A DNA stretch of 64,000 nt from Talinum fruticosum (Eukaryota > Streptophyta > Magnoliopsida > Caryophyllales > Talinaceae). The translations under genes and the position numbers were made by a program. The number at the start of each line of letters is the position of its first letter. Position 1 is the first letter of the stretch. The DNA is taken from positions 637,501 to 701,500 of the forward strand of contig JAITYX010000077.1 of NCBI GenBank assembly GCA_021018815.1. Reading direction: 5' to 3'. Shown here one piece after another: positions 46,898-58,764 of the stretch. The notes beneath the pieces were generated by a model, which was given only the letters and a program-made list of their open reading frames with translations, did not search any database and was not told the DNA's origin.

Positions 46898-47500
46898 TCA
46901 CACCAAGTACTCCAAAAAAATGGCATGTGGGATCGGCAAGGCATTCCTCTCTTTAGCTTTTCTCCTAAAGTAGCCTTCCCAAGCCATAAGATGTTCCTTA
47001 GTAGAACTAGAAATAACCCAAGAAACACCCAAACAACTAAAGGCTAACTCCCACAAAGCTCTAGCGAAGGGGCAATGCAACAACAAATGATTAGCGGATT
47101 CCAAATTAGCTTTGCACATAGGAGATCTATTCACCAAAATCTGGCCCTTCTTTTGTAAATTATCACAAGTTAAAATACTCCCATGACAAGCTTCCCACGA
47201 AAAAAAAGAAACTTTAAAAGGCGCCAAAGACTTCCAAACGAGGTTCCAATATAGATGTGTATCTATGTGTATTTGGGGTGGGGGGAGTTGAAAAGATAGA
47301 TCCCGATCGGAAGCGAACTTCAAATCGAAAGACTTAATAGAGAAAACCCCTTTATGATTGAGATCCCATCTAACTATAGCATGAGAGGAATTCTCTACAA
47401 TAATCTCATTGAGTTTGATGAAGAGACTAAGAATAGTATCATCATTAATAAGGGTTTCTCGAATAAAAATCGGAGACCAAAATATAAGCCCCAAAAGCAT
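46898..47500 (-). pseudogene. LINE ORF2 C-terminal RT zinc-binding domain
   Basis: The longest open piece of ORF2: about 200 codons with [50 protein letters not shown], the standard zf-RVT region, then LGVSWVISS and an [12 protein letters not shown] tail. Confidence 0.85.
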
Positions 47501-48289
47501 CCTTATTCCTTGCTAGGGAAAAAGAGAAGGGAAAAGACCTTTCAAGGGAGCATCTTCACGCCACCGGTCATGCCAAAAAAACATGGAGGAGCCAATCCCC
47601 ACCTCATAGGAAAAGTGGGGTATGAATTTTTCCCATCCTTTAGATATAAATCTCAAAAGGTTTTATCCATAAGAACAATTCCGTCTAGGAGGATACCACC
47701 CAAAACTGTCCTTGCTATATTTAACTTTCACCACCTTGCGCCAAAGATTTCCCTTCTCATTCATGAATCTCCACAACCACTATACAAGCAAAGCCTTATT
47801 GAAGATCTTTAAGTCTTTGACACCTAATTCCCACACTTAAATTGTGGAGCATAACAATTTCCATCCGACTAGACGGTACTTGAAATCACTCCCAAAAGAT
47901 CCCCAAAGAAACTTTCCGGGAATGGCCTTTAACTTAGAAGCCACCAAGGGAGGAATGTGAAAGAGGGAAAGGAAGAAGGTAGGAATGTTAGAGAGGACAC
48001 TTTTGATGAGAGTTAATCTTCCCCCTTTGGAAATATATTTTGATTTCCACCCGAAAGCCTTCTCTTAAACTTCTCAAGTACCGGTGGTTGCCAAATGGCT
48101 TTGTCCTTGAGTTTTGTTCCCGGAGGAAGACCAAGTTATGAAGTAGCAAGCGACTCAACCCAACATCCTAAAACACCCCCAAGCAAATCAATGTTGCCAA
48201 CATATCCGACGGGAATGATGAAGCTTTTAGTCAAATTGACTTTTAAACCGAAACTACCTTAAACCAATCAAGAATGCACCGAAGGTTAA

Positions 48290-48985
48290 CTATTTGCTCA
48301 CGATCATTATCACAAAAAATGACGGTATCAGCCGAAGATGAGCGATGGGGCTGGTTCTAGAAGCCGACCGAAGGAACCTCGTAAAAACCTCCATAACCAA
48401 GAGAAAAAGAAGTGGAGATAAAGGGTTCCTTTGTCGAAGACCTCTAGATGCGTTGTAGAACTTTGTGGGTGAGGCTAGTTGTAGAAGCCGAGCGGAGGAA
48501 CCTCGTAAAAACCTCCATAACCAATAGAAAAGAAGAGGAGATAAAGGGTTCCTTTGTCGAAGATCTCTAGATGCGTTGAAGAACTTTGTGGGTGAACCAT
48601 TAACAAGCACTTGGAAAGGAATAGGTGATATGTGCTGAAAAATCCAAGTGGACCACTTATGCCCAAAACCCATTCTTCTCATGACATAAATGAGAAACTC
48701 CCAATTGACATTATCATATGCCTTCTCTACATCCAATTTACGAACAACCCTTGGCTTCCTTGATTTTGTCCTATAATCAATAAGTTCATTAACAATAAGC
48801 ACAACATCCAAAATTTGGCGCCCTCTAACAAATGCATTCTATTCTCGGAAACCAACACCCTCATAACACCTTTTGATCTATTCGCTAGCACTTTTGAAAT
48901 CAACTTATAAATACGAGTCCACCAAACTAATAGGACGAAGTCTTTTATATTCTCTCGTATTATTTTTCTTAGGAATAAGACCAAT
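48290..48985 (-). pseudogene. LINE ORF2 reverse transcriptase core, broken
   Basis: Carries RKLDVEKAYDNVNWEFLIYV and MGFGHKW, then the GDP-type box (here QRNPLSPLLF). The palm segment is disrupted by a 124-base tandem duplication at 48349-48596 that shifts the frame, so the ADD box is not in a continuous reading frame with it. Confidence 0.82.
48349..48596. repeat. 124-bp tandem duplication inside LINE RT
   Basis: Units 48349-48472 and 48473-48596 both run from GGCT(G/A)GTT to GAACTTTGTGGGTGA. 124 is not a multiple of three. The other copy at 15903-17876 lacks the duplication. Confidence 0.88.
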
Positions 48986-49782
48986 GAAATTTGAGAGAAG
49001 CCATAAATTTCCCTGTAGAAATGAACTTCAAAAACATTATGAGAACATCAAATTTGAGAGTTTCCAAATTTGCTTGAATAAAAACCATAGTCATGCCATC
49101 GGGGGCTTTATCACTAGAATGAGGAGCTTTAGTGACTTCCTCGGTAGACTCAATATCTTGCCTAGAAAAATTAGAGAGCGAGGGCAAATCAAGGTGATCA
49201 ACTTTCGCCCTCCAAGGTTCGAAGTAAAAGCCTTGGATAGCAAACTTCATGCCCCATTCACAACAACGAAGGCATTTCCGACAAAGATTAGGTGCCCTAT
49301 GGAAAATTTATGTATTACGGTCACCGACTCTAAGCCATAATGCCCTTGATTTATGCCTCCAAGAAATCTCTTCCATGATATTGACCTTGGCTAACTCATC
49401 TTTAGCAATTGTTCTTTGGGCAATATCTTCCCTATTAAGACCCCAAGACTCTTACTTAACATCCAAAGAGCCTATTGTACCTTTAGGTTGTATTTACTTG
49501 ACTTGACATCACCAAAAACATTGTTGTTGGATTTCTTGAGCTTCGTAACAAGCTTGAGTTTTCTCGCCACTACAAACAAGCTCCCTCTCCCCATCACTTT
49601 TTAATGAGATCCGCCAAGCTTTCCAATTCATGCTTTATGTTCGAAAATTTGAATGGGATCTTCCCTTGGCCTAGAACATATTTTCAAGGCAAATAGGAAG
49701 TGATCCGACAAAGGTCTAGGTAATATCTTCTAAAATAAATTCGGATAAGCTTCCTCCCGCTCCACATACACAAGGAAACGGT

Positions 49783-50070
49783 CTAATGTATAACAAACCT
49801 AATCATCACCACTTCTAAACCAAGAAAAGTCCCCCTTTGTAACATGGGAGATCCAACAAAGCATAAAGTCATGGAACTCTTCCATCGTATTAGTTGGTCA
49901 CACTTCGAAGACCTTCCATGAGGATGCAAAATCTCATTGAAATCCCCTACCATACACCAAGGACCGTGCCAACTATCTTTGATTTGACAAAAACTCTTCC
50001 CAAAACCTAAGCTTGTCAACTTTGGCTTGAGGACCATAAACCCTAGTAAAAGCCCCCACATAACCACCAT
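49783..50070 (-). pseudogene. LINE ORF2 endonuclease fragment
   Basis: Contains SWHGPWCMVGDFNEILHPHG, the catalytic GDFN block of the AP-type endonuclease of plant L1 elements. Flanking parts are in other frames. Confidence 0.82.
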
Positions 50071-50937
50071 TGTTGAAGGATCAAAGTACCGTTGGTAGAG
50101 CAGATTAAATGGAAGGTACTTTTATCCCACATAACTAGTATTAACTAGAACGTACTCTTATCTCACATAACTAGAATACCCCCTCGCCACGGTGGGAAAT
50201 CTGTACTATAATTACCCCACAAACTACACACAACATACACATAAACTTCTAATTTCGTCTCCTAAATAAAATGAGATCACATTTCCAATCCCTTAAAAAT
50301 TCTTAAGCACAATCCTCTTACTACGATTATTGATTCCTCTTACATTACAACTCAACAATCTCTAAACATATGGCACCAACATCTTGTTAGTGGGACCCCA
50401 AGTCTTGTCATAATTAACACCGATGTCAAGCCTCTTCAACTCCCTTTGCCTTCGAATTGTTGCACGGTTGGTTTGGGAATAACGTGGTTCCTTTCTAGTA
50501 TGGAAAGAAGTTGAATAGCCTCATTCTCAAATCCCGAAATCGGAATACCTAGAACTCCAACAATGCTTTTGAGTTTGAGCCAACCCACTTAGACACATTC
50601 TCGGAATTTTCATTAGTGCCATCCCAAACATCTTGAACCGAAAAAGAGTCGCTTGAGTTGTGAAGAAAAAGAAGTCCACGACGATAGGAGTTTCGGACGC
50701 AATAGAATCCGATTGAATCAAGAGATGTCAAGAACCAATCAAGAGTTGATTGATTGATAGGAGAGCCCACGACCCGAGCACTCATGGCAAGGGCATCATG
50801 GACCACATCTTGAGGTAGCTTACACGGGACACTCCTATATAAGCCTAATCCTAACCGAACAAAATTTCCCAAAGAAAAACGAGAGGAAGAAGGGTCAATT
50901 ACCATTGGAGTCAAGGTAGACTTAAGCGAGATGGAGA

Positions 50938-50945
50938 GGTTGTGG
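50938..50945. repeat. hAT target-site duplication, left
   Basis: GGTTGTGG, identical to 51730-51737. Confidence 0.9.
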
Positions 50946-51729
50946 TAGGGATGGCAACGCGGCTGGTCGGGGCTGGGGATACCCCCCGCCCCGTCCCGGC
51001 TCCTCCCTCCGGCCCCGCTCCCGCTGCCGGGATGGTTTTTCCCCCGCCCCGCCGGGTTCCCAATCTCCACCGGGGCCCCTCTTCCCCGCCTCCACCGAGA
51101 GAGAGAGACCACGGTGAGAGGGAGACAGAGAGAGGGAGACGGCGACGGGGGCCGAGAGGGAGAGAGAGACGACGAGAGGAGAGGAGAGAGAGACTACGAG
51201 AGGAGAGAGAGAGAGAGAGACTACGAGAGGAGAGAGAGAGAGAGCATACTTGAGAGGAGAGAGAGACGGCGAGAGAGCACGCAAGAGGGAGACGGCGAGA
51301 GGGGGCCGAGAGCGAGAGGGAGATGGCGAGAGGAGAGGAGAGGGCGAGAGGAGAGGAGAGAGAGAGAGCATACCCGAGAGGAGAGAGAAAGCCACGAGTG
51401 AGAAATTGAAAGGGGAGGTTGAGAGTTAGAGATTTTTAATACTTGTAGGGTTTTTCTATTGTAATTACCTTTCGCCTCCAAATATTCATAATTAGCCCTA
51501 AAAATTAGGGATATAAATGTCATTTTCGGGGTAGGGAAACGGGGACGGGCGGGGAAAATTCCCCGTTTGGGTAACAAGGACGGGGATGGGGGACATTTTC
51601 CCCGTCCCCGTCCCCGCCCGAGGACTAGCATCTTCCCCATCCCGCCCCGCCCCGACGGGGGCAGGGAATTTTCCCGGTTCCGGGCGGGGACTCGGCGGGG
51701 TCGGGAAAACCCGCCTGGTGCCATCCCTA
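50946..51729. mobile_element. non-autonomous hAT transposon with 8-bp target duplication
   Basis: Ends are inverted repeats TAGGGATGGCA (left 50946-50956; right as TGCCATCCCTA 51719-51729). The exact 8-base repeat GGTTGTGG flanks it at 50938-50945 and 51730-51737. Eight-base duplications and this TAGGGATGGCA-type end are hallmarks of the hAT superfamily. The 784-bp body has GC-rich subterminal CCCCG/CGGGG repeats and a GA-rich low-complexity centre (about 51095-51400). It encodes no transposase. The long frames on both strands through the GA-rich centre are artefacts. Confidence 0.9.
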
Positions 51730-51737
51730 GGTTGTGG
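51730..51737. repeat. hAT target-site duplication, right
   Basis: GGTTGTGG, identical to 50938-50945. Confidence 0.9.
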
Positions 51738-53145
51738 CGGAAAAACTTGCAAGGAGCAGCAAGTGAGTTACTCGCTACCACCATCCGGATTGAGAACAAG
51801 ATCATCTCTAGCCAAAGGAGCACAAATAGCAAGGCCTAGCTGCCTACTAATCTCATCTTCATAACGTCGTTGGATCAAAGGGAGAGCACCCAAAAGGCGT
51901 GGAAGAGCAAGAAACACAAGCTAACTCCTCCAAAGTGATACTTTTAACAGTAACCCGCTCCGAAACTCATGGCCTCTACCATCGACCAGAATGATGTCCT
52001 TAGAGTGATTGCGTCGGACATAAACTTGAGTGTGTTTAGCACTGCTAGCACTTCCTTGACTCTCCAAATAGTGTTCAATCCACTTGCTCCTCAAATATGG
52101 GGGCAAGCTCCTGAATAGCTTTACCCTACACGAGCAAAAGGCCTCGGAACTTAGAACATAGGCGGATTCTTGCGAAAATCCGCATTTGGGACAACCAGGG
52201 TGCAAAGTTGGTGGAATGGGAGCCGTAGACCAGGAAATTGAAGGTTGAGAAGAAAGCCCTTTTGGTTTAGCCGGTGGCTTCATTGTCGAAATGACTACTA
52301 TCTCGGCACGAGGCTTCAAATAATTTAGTCCAACCCTTGCCATCCCACCTTGTTGGGAAGATAAGAAATAACTTTCTACCCTCTTTGATGCGCAAGAATT
52401 TACCAACTTACCAGCCTGATTCCTCTTGGCCTACATCATGAAAATCTTTGAACCCAACGAGTTTGGTAACATCAATTATAAGATTTGGAATTTTGGAATC
52501 TGCTGCAAGCCCTAATCATCCAATGTGCAATATCAATGGGAAGAAAAATAGAGTATCTCCTACCCCTACCATTCTCTGAAATTTTCAATAAATCCTCTTT
52601 GTTCCCCAATAAAGCAAAATTAAAGGACTACTTTCAATAGCCAAAAACCTATTACTACCTCCTCTCGGACTCGAAACCCATAAAAAAGCTCCCCGAGTAT
52701 AAAAGAAAGGTTGAAGCCGTACAACATCAACGCAACAAACCCAACAACACGAAAACAAAGGCCAAAATAGGCCTTTTTTGAGTTAAAAAAATAAAATTCT
52801 GGCAAGTCTATGGTTGCCGAAAAAGTCACCGGCGGCAGATAATCCGGTGAAAATCTCATCAAAGGCGATAGAGATGGCCGACGAAGTAGCAAAACCCAGA
52901 AGAGAAAATTGCCAAAAACACAGATCTGGTTTTGTTCAGAACAAAACCTAGCGCAAGCAAGAAGAAAATGGTCGGTGACTGAAGCTGGTGGCCAAACGCA
53001 GCAGCTGAAAGGGAGCTGAAAGGGGGTGACTGAGGCTCCCGCAGCCCCAGGCCCAGCGGATCTGAGGAGGGACCTCCGATTACCCCTAGGTCTACCCAAA
53101 ACCCTTGACCCCCTCGCTCTCTCTCCTTCACTCGAAAACTCCCAC

Positions 53146-53162
53146 TATGGTTCTTCACTTGT
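53146..53162. repeat. LINE target-site duplication, right
   Basis: TATGGTTCTTCACTTGT; one base differs from 46641-46657. Confidence 0.88.
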
Positions 53163-53324
53163 TTGCCTTAATAATTGTGTATTTTATGATTGATATATGT
53201 CTTAAACTTAAATGAATTCGAAAGCATTAATATATGAAGTATTGTTTTGAAGGCACAAGTTACCCACTAAGCGAAAAGTATGGGAAAGAGTACGGTGGAT
53301 AAGGGGCGCATGTGTACCTTATGA

Positions 53325-54110
53325 GAATCTAAAACTCTTAGAATGTTAGGGGTCTGAATGCCCTTCTAAGCATGTGGAGATTAGTAAGTTGTTTTGGAGG
53401 GAGAGAATCAATGTCATTGGGTTGTTGGTTACTCGTTGAGAATCGAAGGGTTAAAAATTTGTTAGGATGTGTTTAATTAGTGTGGCTAGCTACATAACTA
53501 TGTGCATCACCCATTCACCCTGATGGAATGATGTTGGGTTATTTGGAGGGTTACTGCAGTTTTTACGTTGCTCTGCTCAATTTCTTCATTGCAACATCAG
53601 CTCAGTGGGTGAGGATGTTTGTTTAAATGTTCTTTTGTTTATGCTGTTAATGTTATGGATTGTAGGAGGCACTTGTGGCATGATCTTGTTTCTACTTTGC
53701 AGCAGACTTGTGAAACTTGGCTGATTATGGATGACTTTAATGTTGTTACTTCTCAGATTGAGAGGACCTCGGTCTTAGCTCTGTGCTTATATCTCAGCAC
53801 GCAATTAATGAGTTTATTGGTTGCTTACAACAGTGTAGGGTGGTTGGCATGTCTCCTACTGGTACCTTTTATACTTGTGGACTAATCAAAAGAAGGGAGA
53901 GGCTGTGTGGAGTAAGCCGGGCATTGTTTGTCTCTCTCAGATCAGTAATGCAGATGCTCACTTTGGACCAATGAGTGTTTCCGATCATTGTTTGCTCATA
54001 ATGCCAATTAGTGATCAACTTGAGCATAGGAAGTATTATTTTAAGTACCTGCATGTGTGGAGTAAACATCCCAGGTTCAACCAGATTAGTCAGGATATAT
54101 ATTAGGAGCC
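53325..54110 (+). mobile_element. LINE endonuclease-domain fragment
   Basis: Frame-shifted L1 endonuclease: NVRGLN at about 53342, VYAVNVMDCRRHLWHDL and WLIMDDFNVVTSQIER (53640-53766; DDFN in place of the usual GDFN), GTFYTC (about 53860) and a VSDHCLL block (about 53980). Ends before the RT domain. It starts about 160 bases beyond the right flank of the big minus-strand LINE and is in the opposite orientation. Confidence 0.8.
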
Positions 54111-54779
54111 TGGTAAGGGTTGTGAGATGTACAAGGCAGTGATTAGGCTTAAAATGTTGAAGTTGAACGCCTTTCATAGGGGCCTAATGACTTGAAATAA
54201 AAATAGATGAAAATCATCCTCTTTAAACTCAAAGGTTCCATGAAGGAGTCTTGGGCTATGTTCGACCAAAAGGTAGAAAACGAACTTTTTGGGACTATTA
54301 CTGGTTTGACTTTAGTCAGAAAATTATTTGGGTTGTTTGGTTAATTATTTTTTTGTATTAGCTTTTTATACCCAATAAGCTATGTTGTAAAATTTATTTC
54401 AAATAGCTTTTTCTCTTTTACCTTTTGATTTTTATGATTAAGTTACCAGTTTTACCCATAACTTTAACAAAATTACGTCAAATGTTACTCATTTACTTCA
54501 GCTGTTTGTGTTGGCTAGTGTTAATATTGTTGTTCTTAAATTTTGTTGAACTTGGATGGTTGCTTTAGTCTTGGATAGCACGTGCATCAGTTGATAGCTT
54601 TGCTCGTTAATTTTTCTGGCAAAGTTGAACTAGATCATTTACATATCCATTATGCTTTCTAGTACCAGTTTGAAGGAACTTACTATTTTTGCGGGCAATC
54701 ATTTCCAAGAATAAATGTTGCATATATGGTTGAGTGCTTTCCCGTTGGGATTATCATTTACTTAAACCTATATTCTTCA
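54111..54779. other. non-coding
   Basis: No gene recognised between two LINE pieces. Confidence 0.4.
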
Positions 54780-54975
54780 TACCCATGAATGCTTGTAGGG
54801 GACATTGGCACTTGTCTCTAGTCTCCTGGTTGCTATGCTCCTTTATTTATTAAGCCATTGTGATAAGAAGCAGTGGCAATTCTTGAACAGGTTAGTGGCA
54901 ATTCATGGGTGACCCTTGGTGTCTTTTCATGTATATTTATTTTGGGACTCATAAAAAAAAAACCAAAAAAAAAAA
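54780..54975 (+). mobile_element. LINE 3' end with A tail
   Basis: GGGTGACCCTTGGTGTCTTT, then ATGTATATTT, CTCATAAAA and an A-rich tail, the same 3' end as the nested insertion at 29115-29404. Confidence 0.55.
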
Positions 54976-56531
54976 AAAATCTCCAACAGTTTAGTGTAAT
55001 TTTGTGTCTTGATGAAATTTCAGTTCGCTCCAGTTGTCTTGTTTACTGGGGGAAATGATGATGGAACAAAGTCTGCTGCATGATTAATGAAAACATGTCT
55101 GGCATTTGATGATGAGATAGAGTTGATTTGATAATTGTAGCTTCCATAATAGGCGAGGCTTGATAACAGGAGGAACATACCAAGCTAAGACCTGTCTTTA
55201 TGAATCTATGTTGAAAGCAGTCAAATTTGCAAGGTTTCCCCTCCCCTTGGAGTATGTTGCCTTTACGATCCAGTACTTAATTGCTAGTGCTCAAAACACT
55301 AAATTGAGGTTGTATTTCTAAGTTTTATTGCCTTGAATAGAATGAAGCACGTATAAATCATTTATGTGAATCCATAGACAAACTTGAAGTATGGGGTTTT
55401 CTTACTTGTTATAACTCATCAATTTCACATAAAGTCTGGTCACCCCCTTGCCGGGGGAGGCTTCGACCGGGCCTGACAATTAGATTGACTAGTTGAGAAG
55501 AGTTATAGTACCATTCTTCTCTTCAGGAGTAATTGAATTTTATCAAAATCTCAAATTTTGACTACACGTCAATTTTGAAAAGAAGGAATTTACCAAAAAT
55601 CAGCTGGAGATTCCCCATCTAAAAGAAAATAAGGGAAAAAGTAAATGGACAAGAGACGGTGGGACCAAGTGACTTGGCAGCCAAAATATTGAAAACCATA
55701 GACGTTTGTCTGCTTATCTTTTTCATTTGTTAACTTGCTTTTCTAGTCAATGTTCTCCTGGCCTCCTCATTTACTCCTTCCAATACCACTTGGTTTTGTC
55801 TGTTGTGCTGGAGACTGATGATGAATCGATAACCATTTCTGCACAATTGAAAAAATTATCTGTATGAATTCATTCGTCCATCACTTGTGTGCCTCATCAT
55901 TTTATGAACTCATTCTGATTTCTTGATTGAAAGTTTTTTTTCCCTGTCTCCTTTGTTGTTTTAAGGTAGCTTTTGTTCACAAATCACAACCAAAGCTCTT
56001 CAGTGCAGTTTAATTGTTTTGCCTGCTTTATTTGATATGGACTATTTTGTTGTGGAGTAATAATTTAGTAATTTGAGTTTATTCTTCATTTTGTTATTGA
56101 ACAAAATGCAAAGAATTACTTGAACGCACAGTTAAGTTGTTGTATTACCCTCCATGTTTCAGCCCTTCATTTTATTGTCAGGGTTATTGCTTTAGATTAT
56201 ATATTTTGCTGTTCTCCTTTTTCCTTTATATAATTCTTTCTGTGGAATCCTGTCATATTTTTTCATTGGCAGGCAACCCCTGATTTCCCACCAATTTTTT
56301 CTTGTATTAGCTTTCTCATCTGATTGACTATAAAGTGTCCCACTCTTTCTACTTGATCATCTAAAATTCTGGGCCCTTACATTTTTCCAAATGTGGAACT
56401 GAAGCCTGCAGGTTCGTCTGACGGACATAAGTTCTGAAAAAATTCTGCTACTTTGCATTGAGTGGAGCATTGTTTGTGGTATCATGCCTGGGTGAATTGT
56501 TCGAAATTGAGCAGGCTATTACAACCATAGA
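54976..56531. other. upstream region of FHA gene
   Basis: T-rich non-coding DNA before the start codon at 56532. It probably holds the promoter and leader, perhaps with a leader intron; no TATA box or start site can be fixed. Confidence 0.4.
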
Positions 56532-56995
56532 ATGTACGGGAGAACCGGTCTTGACAGATTTAAGAAGGCTGAGTCTGTGGAGCCCTTCTCTGTTGCTCTT
56601 AATTCAGCTCCTAAAGTAACTTCTCAATCATCTCTTACAGCAGTTTATGATTCATATCCTCACCAACAACCCCAATACACATTACCGCATGGCCAACCCC
56701 ATGCCTCCCAGAAGCTTGCCACAGATGCAGCTCTGGCCCCCAATGTCCATAACACCAACCCAAGTTACGCAAGTTGGCGGGGGCAATCAACTTGGCAACC
56801 TCCGGATTGGGCTATTGAGCCTCGTCCAGGTGTATATTATCTTGAGGTTTTGAAGGATGGACAAGTCCTTGATCGGATTAATCTTGATAGGCGAAGGCAT
56901 ATCTTTGGACGGCAGTTCCATGCATGTGATTTTGTCCTCGATCATCAGTCTGTTTCACGCCAGCATGCTGCTGTGGTTCCACACAAAAATGGAAG
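56532..56995 (+). CDS. NIPP1: NIPP1-like exon 1
   Basis: 464 bases, residues 1-154 plus two bases, ending GGAAG before GTCGGA. The donor is not the strongest consensus, but the join restores the conserved NGSIYVIDLG block. Confidence 0.9.
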
Positions 56996-58764
56996 GTCGG
57001 ATCTTTTTACTGTCACTTATGGTTTAATGTACTCAGTGCTTTCTAATCAACAAAATCCTTTTCTTCTGTTTTTCTTTTTTCCTTCTTTTTTTGGCTTTGG
57101 GGGGGAGAGAGCTAATAGTTTGAAAGGTGAAGTGAAGGGCTGTCAAATGAGGGCGTGAGTGGAAGTAGTATGTATGTATGCTATGGTACCTGGATTCTTT
57201 GTTCTTTGTTCCACCCAAAGGTCTCTGTGTCAAACACATGACAATAAAACATAGGCAAGACACTTGGATGGCTGGATGCTTAAAACTGGGAAAAATTTCC
57301 ACACATTCTTGGCAGTTTTTAACTCTGATACTTGAGCACATACTTAATGTACACTTGCCAGAATCTAGGCAACATAGTTTATATGTGCAACATGAAGTGT
57401 CTTGCTGTCATGTTGTTGCCTAATTGATGTCTCATTGGGATGTTTTGACTTTTGTGCACTACTTCTATAGAAGCCAGAAAGAAATGCAGCTTTGTATGAT
57501 TTTTAACTCTTTTATGATCTCTATTCTTACACAAACACCAATAGAACTATAGAAGTATCCCTGACATGAATAAAGTCAAAAGGTTTCTGGTTGCTGGGGA
57601 TTCTCCGAATATTTACTTGTTTTAGCACTTACCAATGTGGATAAAATGACCTGTGACACAATCAGCTATCACAAGTGATTTTTGCTCATAATGTGAAATA
57701 GGAGTAATTTGTCATTGTTTTAGTTCGAATTTTTTTTTTTTTTTTTTCTTTTTTAAATGTATGATCTGTGTTTTCTTCTCTCAGGTACGTATCAGTTAGG
57801 TTTATGGGAGTGCAGATTTTATTTGGATTTGGAACTACTGCTGATTTTTGAAGCATTTTTTGTAACTTCCCCTTACCTAGGGGAAAATCCCCTAGTTTGG
57901 ACAATGACAGCTAACTCTTTAGGGCCATTTTGCTTTTGCTGCAGCATATATGTGATTGATTTAGGATCTGCTCATGGTACATTTGTTGCAAATGAGCGGT
58001 TAACAAAAGATATGCCAGTGGAACTTGAAGTAGGGCAATCTTTGCGGTTTGCTGCATCAACAAGAATTTATGTTTTGAGAAAGAATGAAGCAGCCCTTTT
58101 CCCCTCAACTCCCACACCCATGGAGATCAATTTGCCACCGGCACCTGATCCTTCAGACGAGGAAGCTCTTGTTGCTTATAACACATTATTAAATTGTTAT
58201 GGTATTGGAAAATCGGACTTCTCTAGGTCCACTGATGTTGGTGCGTCAAGCTGCAAAAACGCTAGCCAGCCACGGGAAAGGGCAGCCAAGAGAATTAGGA
58301 AAACTAGAGTTGCCTTCAGAGACCAAGTTGGGGGAGAGCTAGTTGAAGTTGTTGGAGTTTCTGATGGTGCTGATGTAGGAACAGAACCTGGTCCCCTTGG
58401 TCTGAAGGAGGGGAGCCTTGTTGGAAAATATGAGTCACTAGTCCAAATCACAGTCATACCTAAAGGGAAGACACATTCCATTAAGGAAGAAAATGTCTCC
58501 CCAATAGGTGTTACGGACAAATTACAAGAAGTCTTGAACAAGGTGAAAAACACTAGCACTTCAAAGAGTACTATGTATGATGACCTATACGGAGAATGCT
58601 TCGCTGGAAAAGTGGGGTCATCATGGGCATATTCTTCTGGTCGCTCTATTGACAAGGAATCATCTTCATCAAAGAGTAGTGGTGAGAAACCTATTGGTTT
58701 GTCTAATGCTTCAGTGAACAACAGTCCTGCTGCTGCTGATGATGATGATTTGTTTGGTGACTGA
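56532..58764 (+). CDS. NIPP1: FHA-domain PP1 regulator, plant NIPP1/PPP1R8 type
   Basis: Predicted nuclear inhibitor/targeting subunit of protein phosphatase 1. Two coding exons, 56532-56995 and 57945-58764, join in phase 2 to give 427 residues. The FHA phosphothreonine-binding domain spans about residues 101-195: FGRQ at 125-128, SVSRQH at 140-145, LGSAHGTFVANERL at 161-174. An RVAF motif at 276-279, preceded by basic residues (KRIRKT), fits the RVxF PP1-docking site. The N-terminal 90 residues are Gln/Pro/Ser rich and variable; the C-terminus ends in an acidic DDDDLFGD tail. The chosen ATG gives MYGRTGLDRFKK, the usual start of the plant family, which is otherwise about 370 residues in Arabidopsis; the extra length is in low-complexity parts. 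The intron splits the FHA domain after N153-G154. No stop interrupts the frame, so the gene looks functional. Confidence 0.93.
57945..58764 (+). CDS. NIPP1: NIPP1-like exon 2
   Basis: 820 bases from GCTGCAG to the TGA at 58762-58764. Second half of the FHA domain, RVAF motif, GPLGLKEGSLVGKYESLV block, MYDDLYGE motif and acidic tail. Confidence 0.93.

Larger units (their letters stand above)
50550..52406 (-). pseudogene. LINE ORF1-like region, split by hAT element
   Basis: Open pieces at 51921-52406 and 50549-50940 on the minus strand flank the hAT insertion. They read as hydrophilic ORF1-type protein (VVHDALAMSARVVGSPINQS; PTLHPGCPKCGFSQESAY, a short Cys pair). Assigned to ORF1 from position upstream of the endonuclease; no definite RNA-binding domain is visible. 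Confidence 0.55.
46658..53145 (-). mobile_element. near full-length L1-type LINE with 17-bp target duplication
   Basis: Poly-T at the left (its A-rich 3' end) and matching flanks TATGGTTGTTCACTTGT (46641-46657) and TATGGTTCTTCACTTGT (53146-53162), 16 of 17 identical. Reading right to left: GC-rich 5' leader, ORF1-like coding (about 52600-50550), endonuclease (about 50070-49783, WCMVGDFNEI), reverse transcriptase (about 48985-48290, KLDVEKAYDNVNWEFL; RDLRQRNPLSPLLF), RT-zinc domain (about 47500-46900). Frameshifts and stops make it nonfunctional. A hAT element sits inside at 50946-51729. Three truncated copies of the same family lie elsewhere in the window. Confidence 0.92.

Noticed and set aside
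50922..51864. Arg/Glu- and Ser/Pro/Leu-rich frames on both strands
   Set aside because: They come from the GA-rich core and CCCCG-rich ends of the hAT element.
57757..57944. Upstream extension of the NIPP1 exon 2 frame
   Set aside because: Lies in the intron; the GCTGCAG acceptor at 57944 restores the conserved FHA sequence in frame with exon 1.
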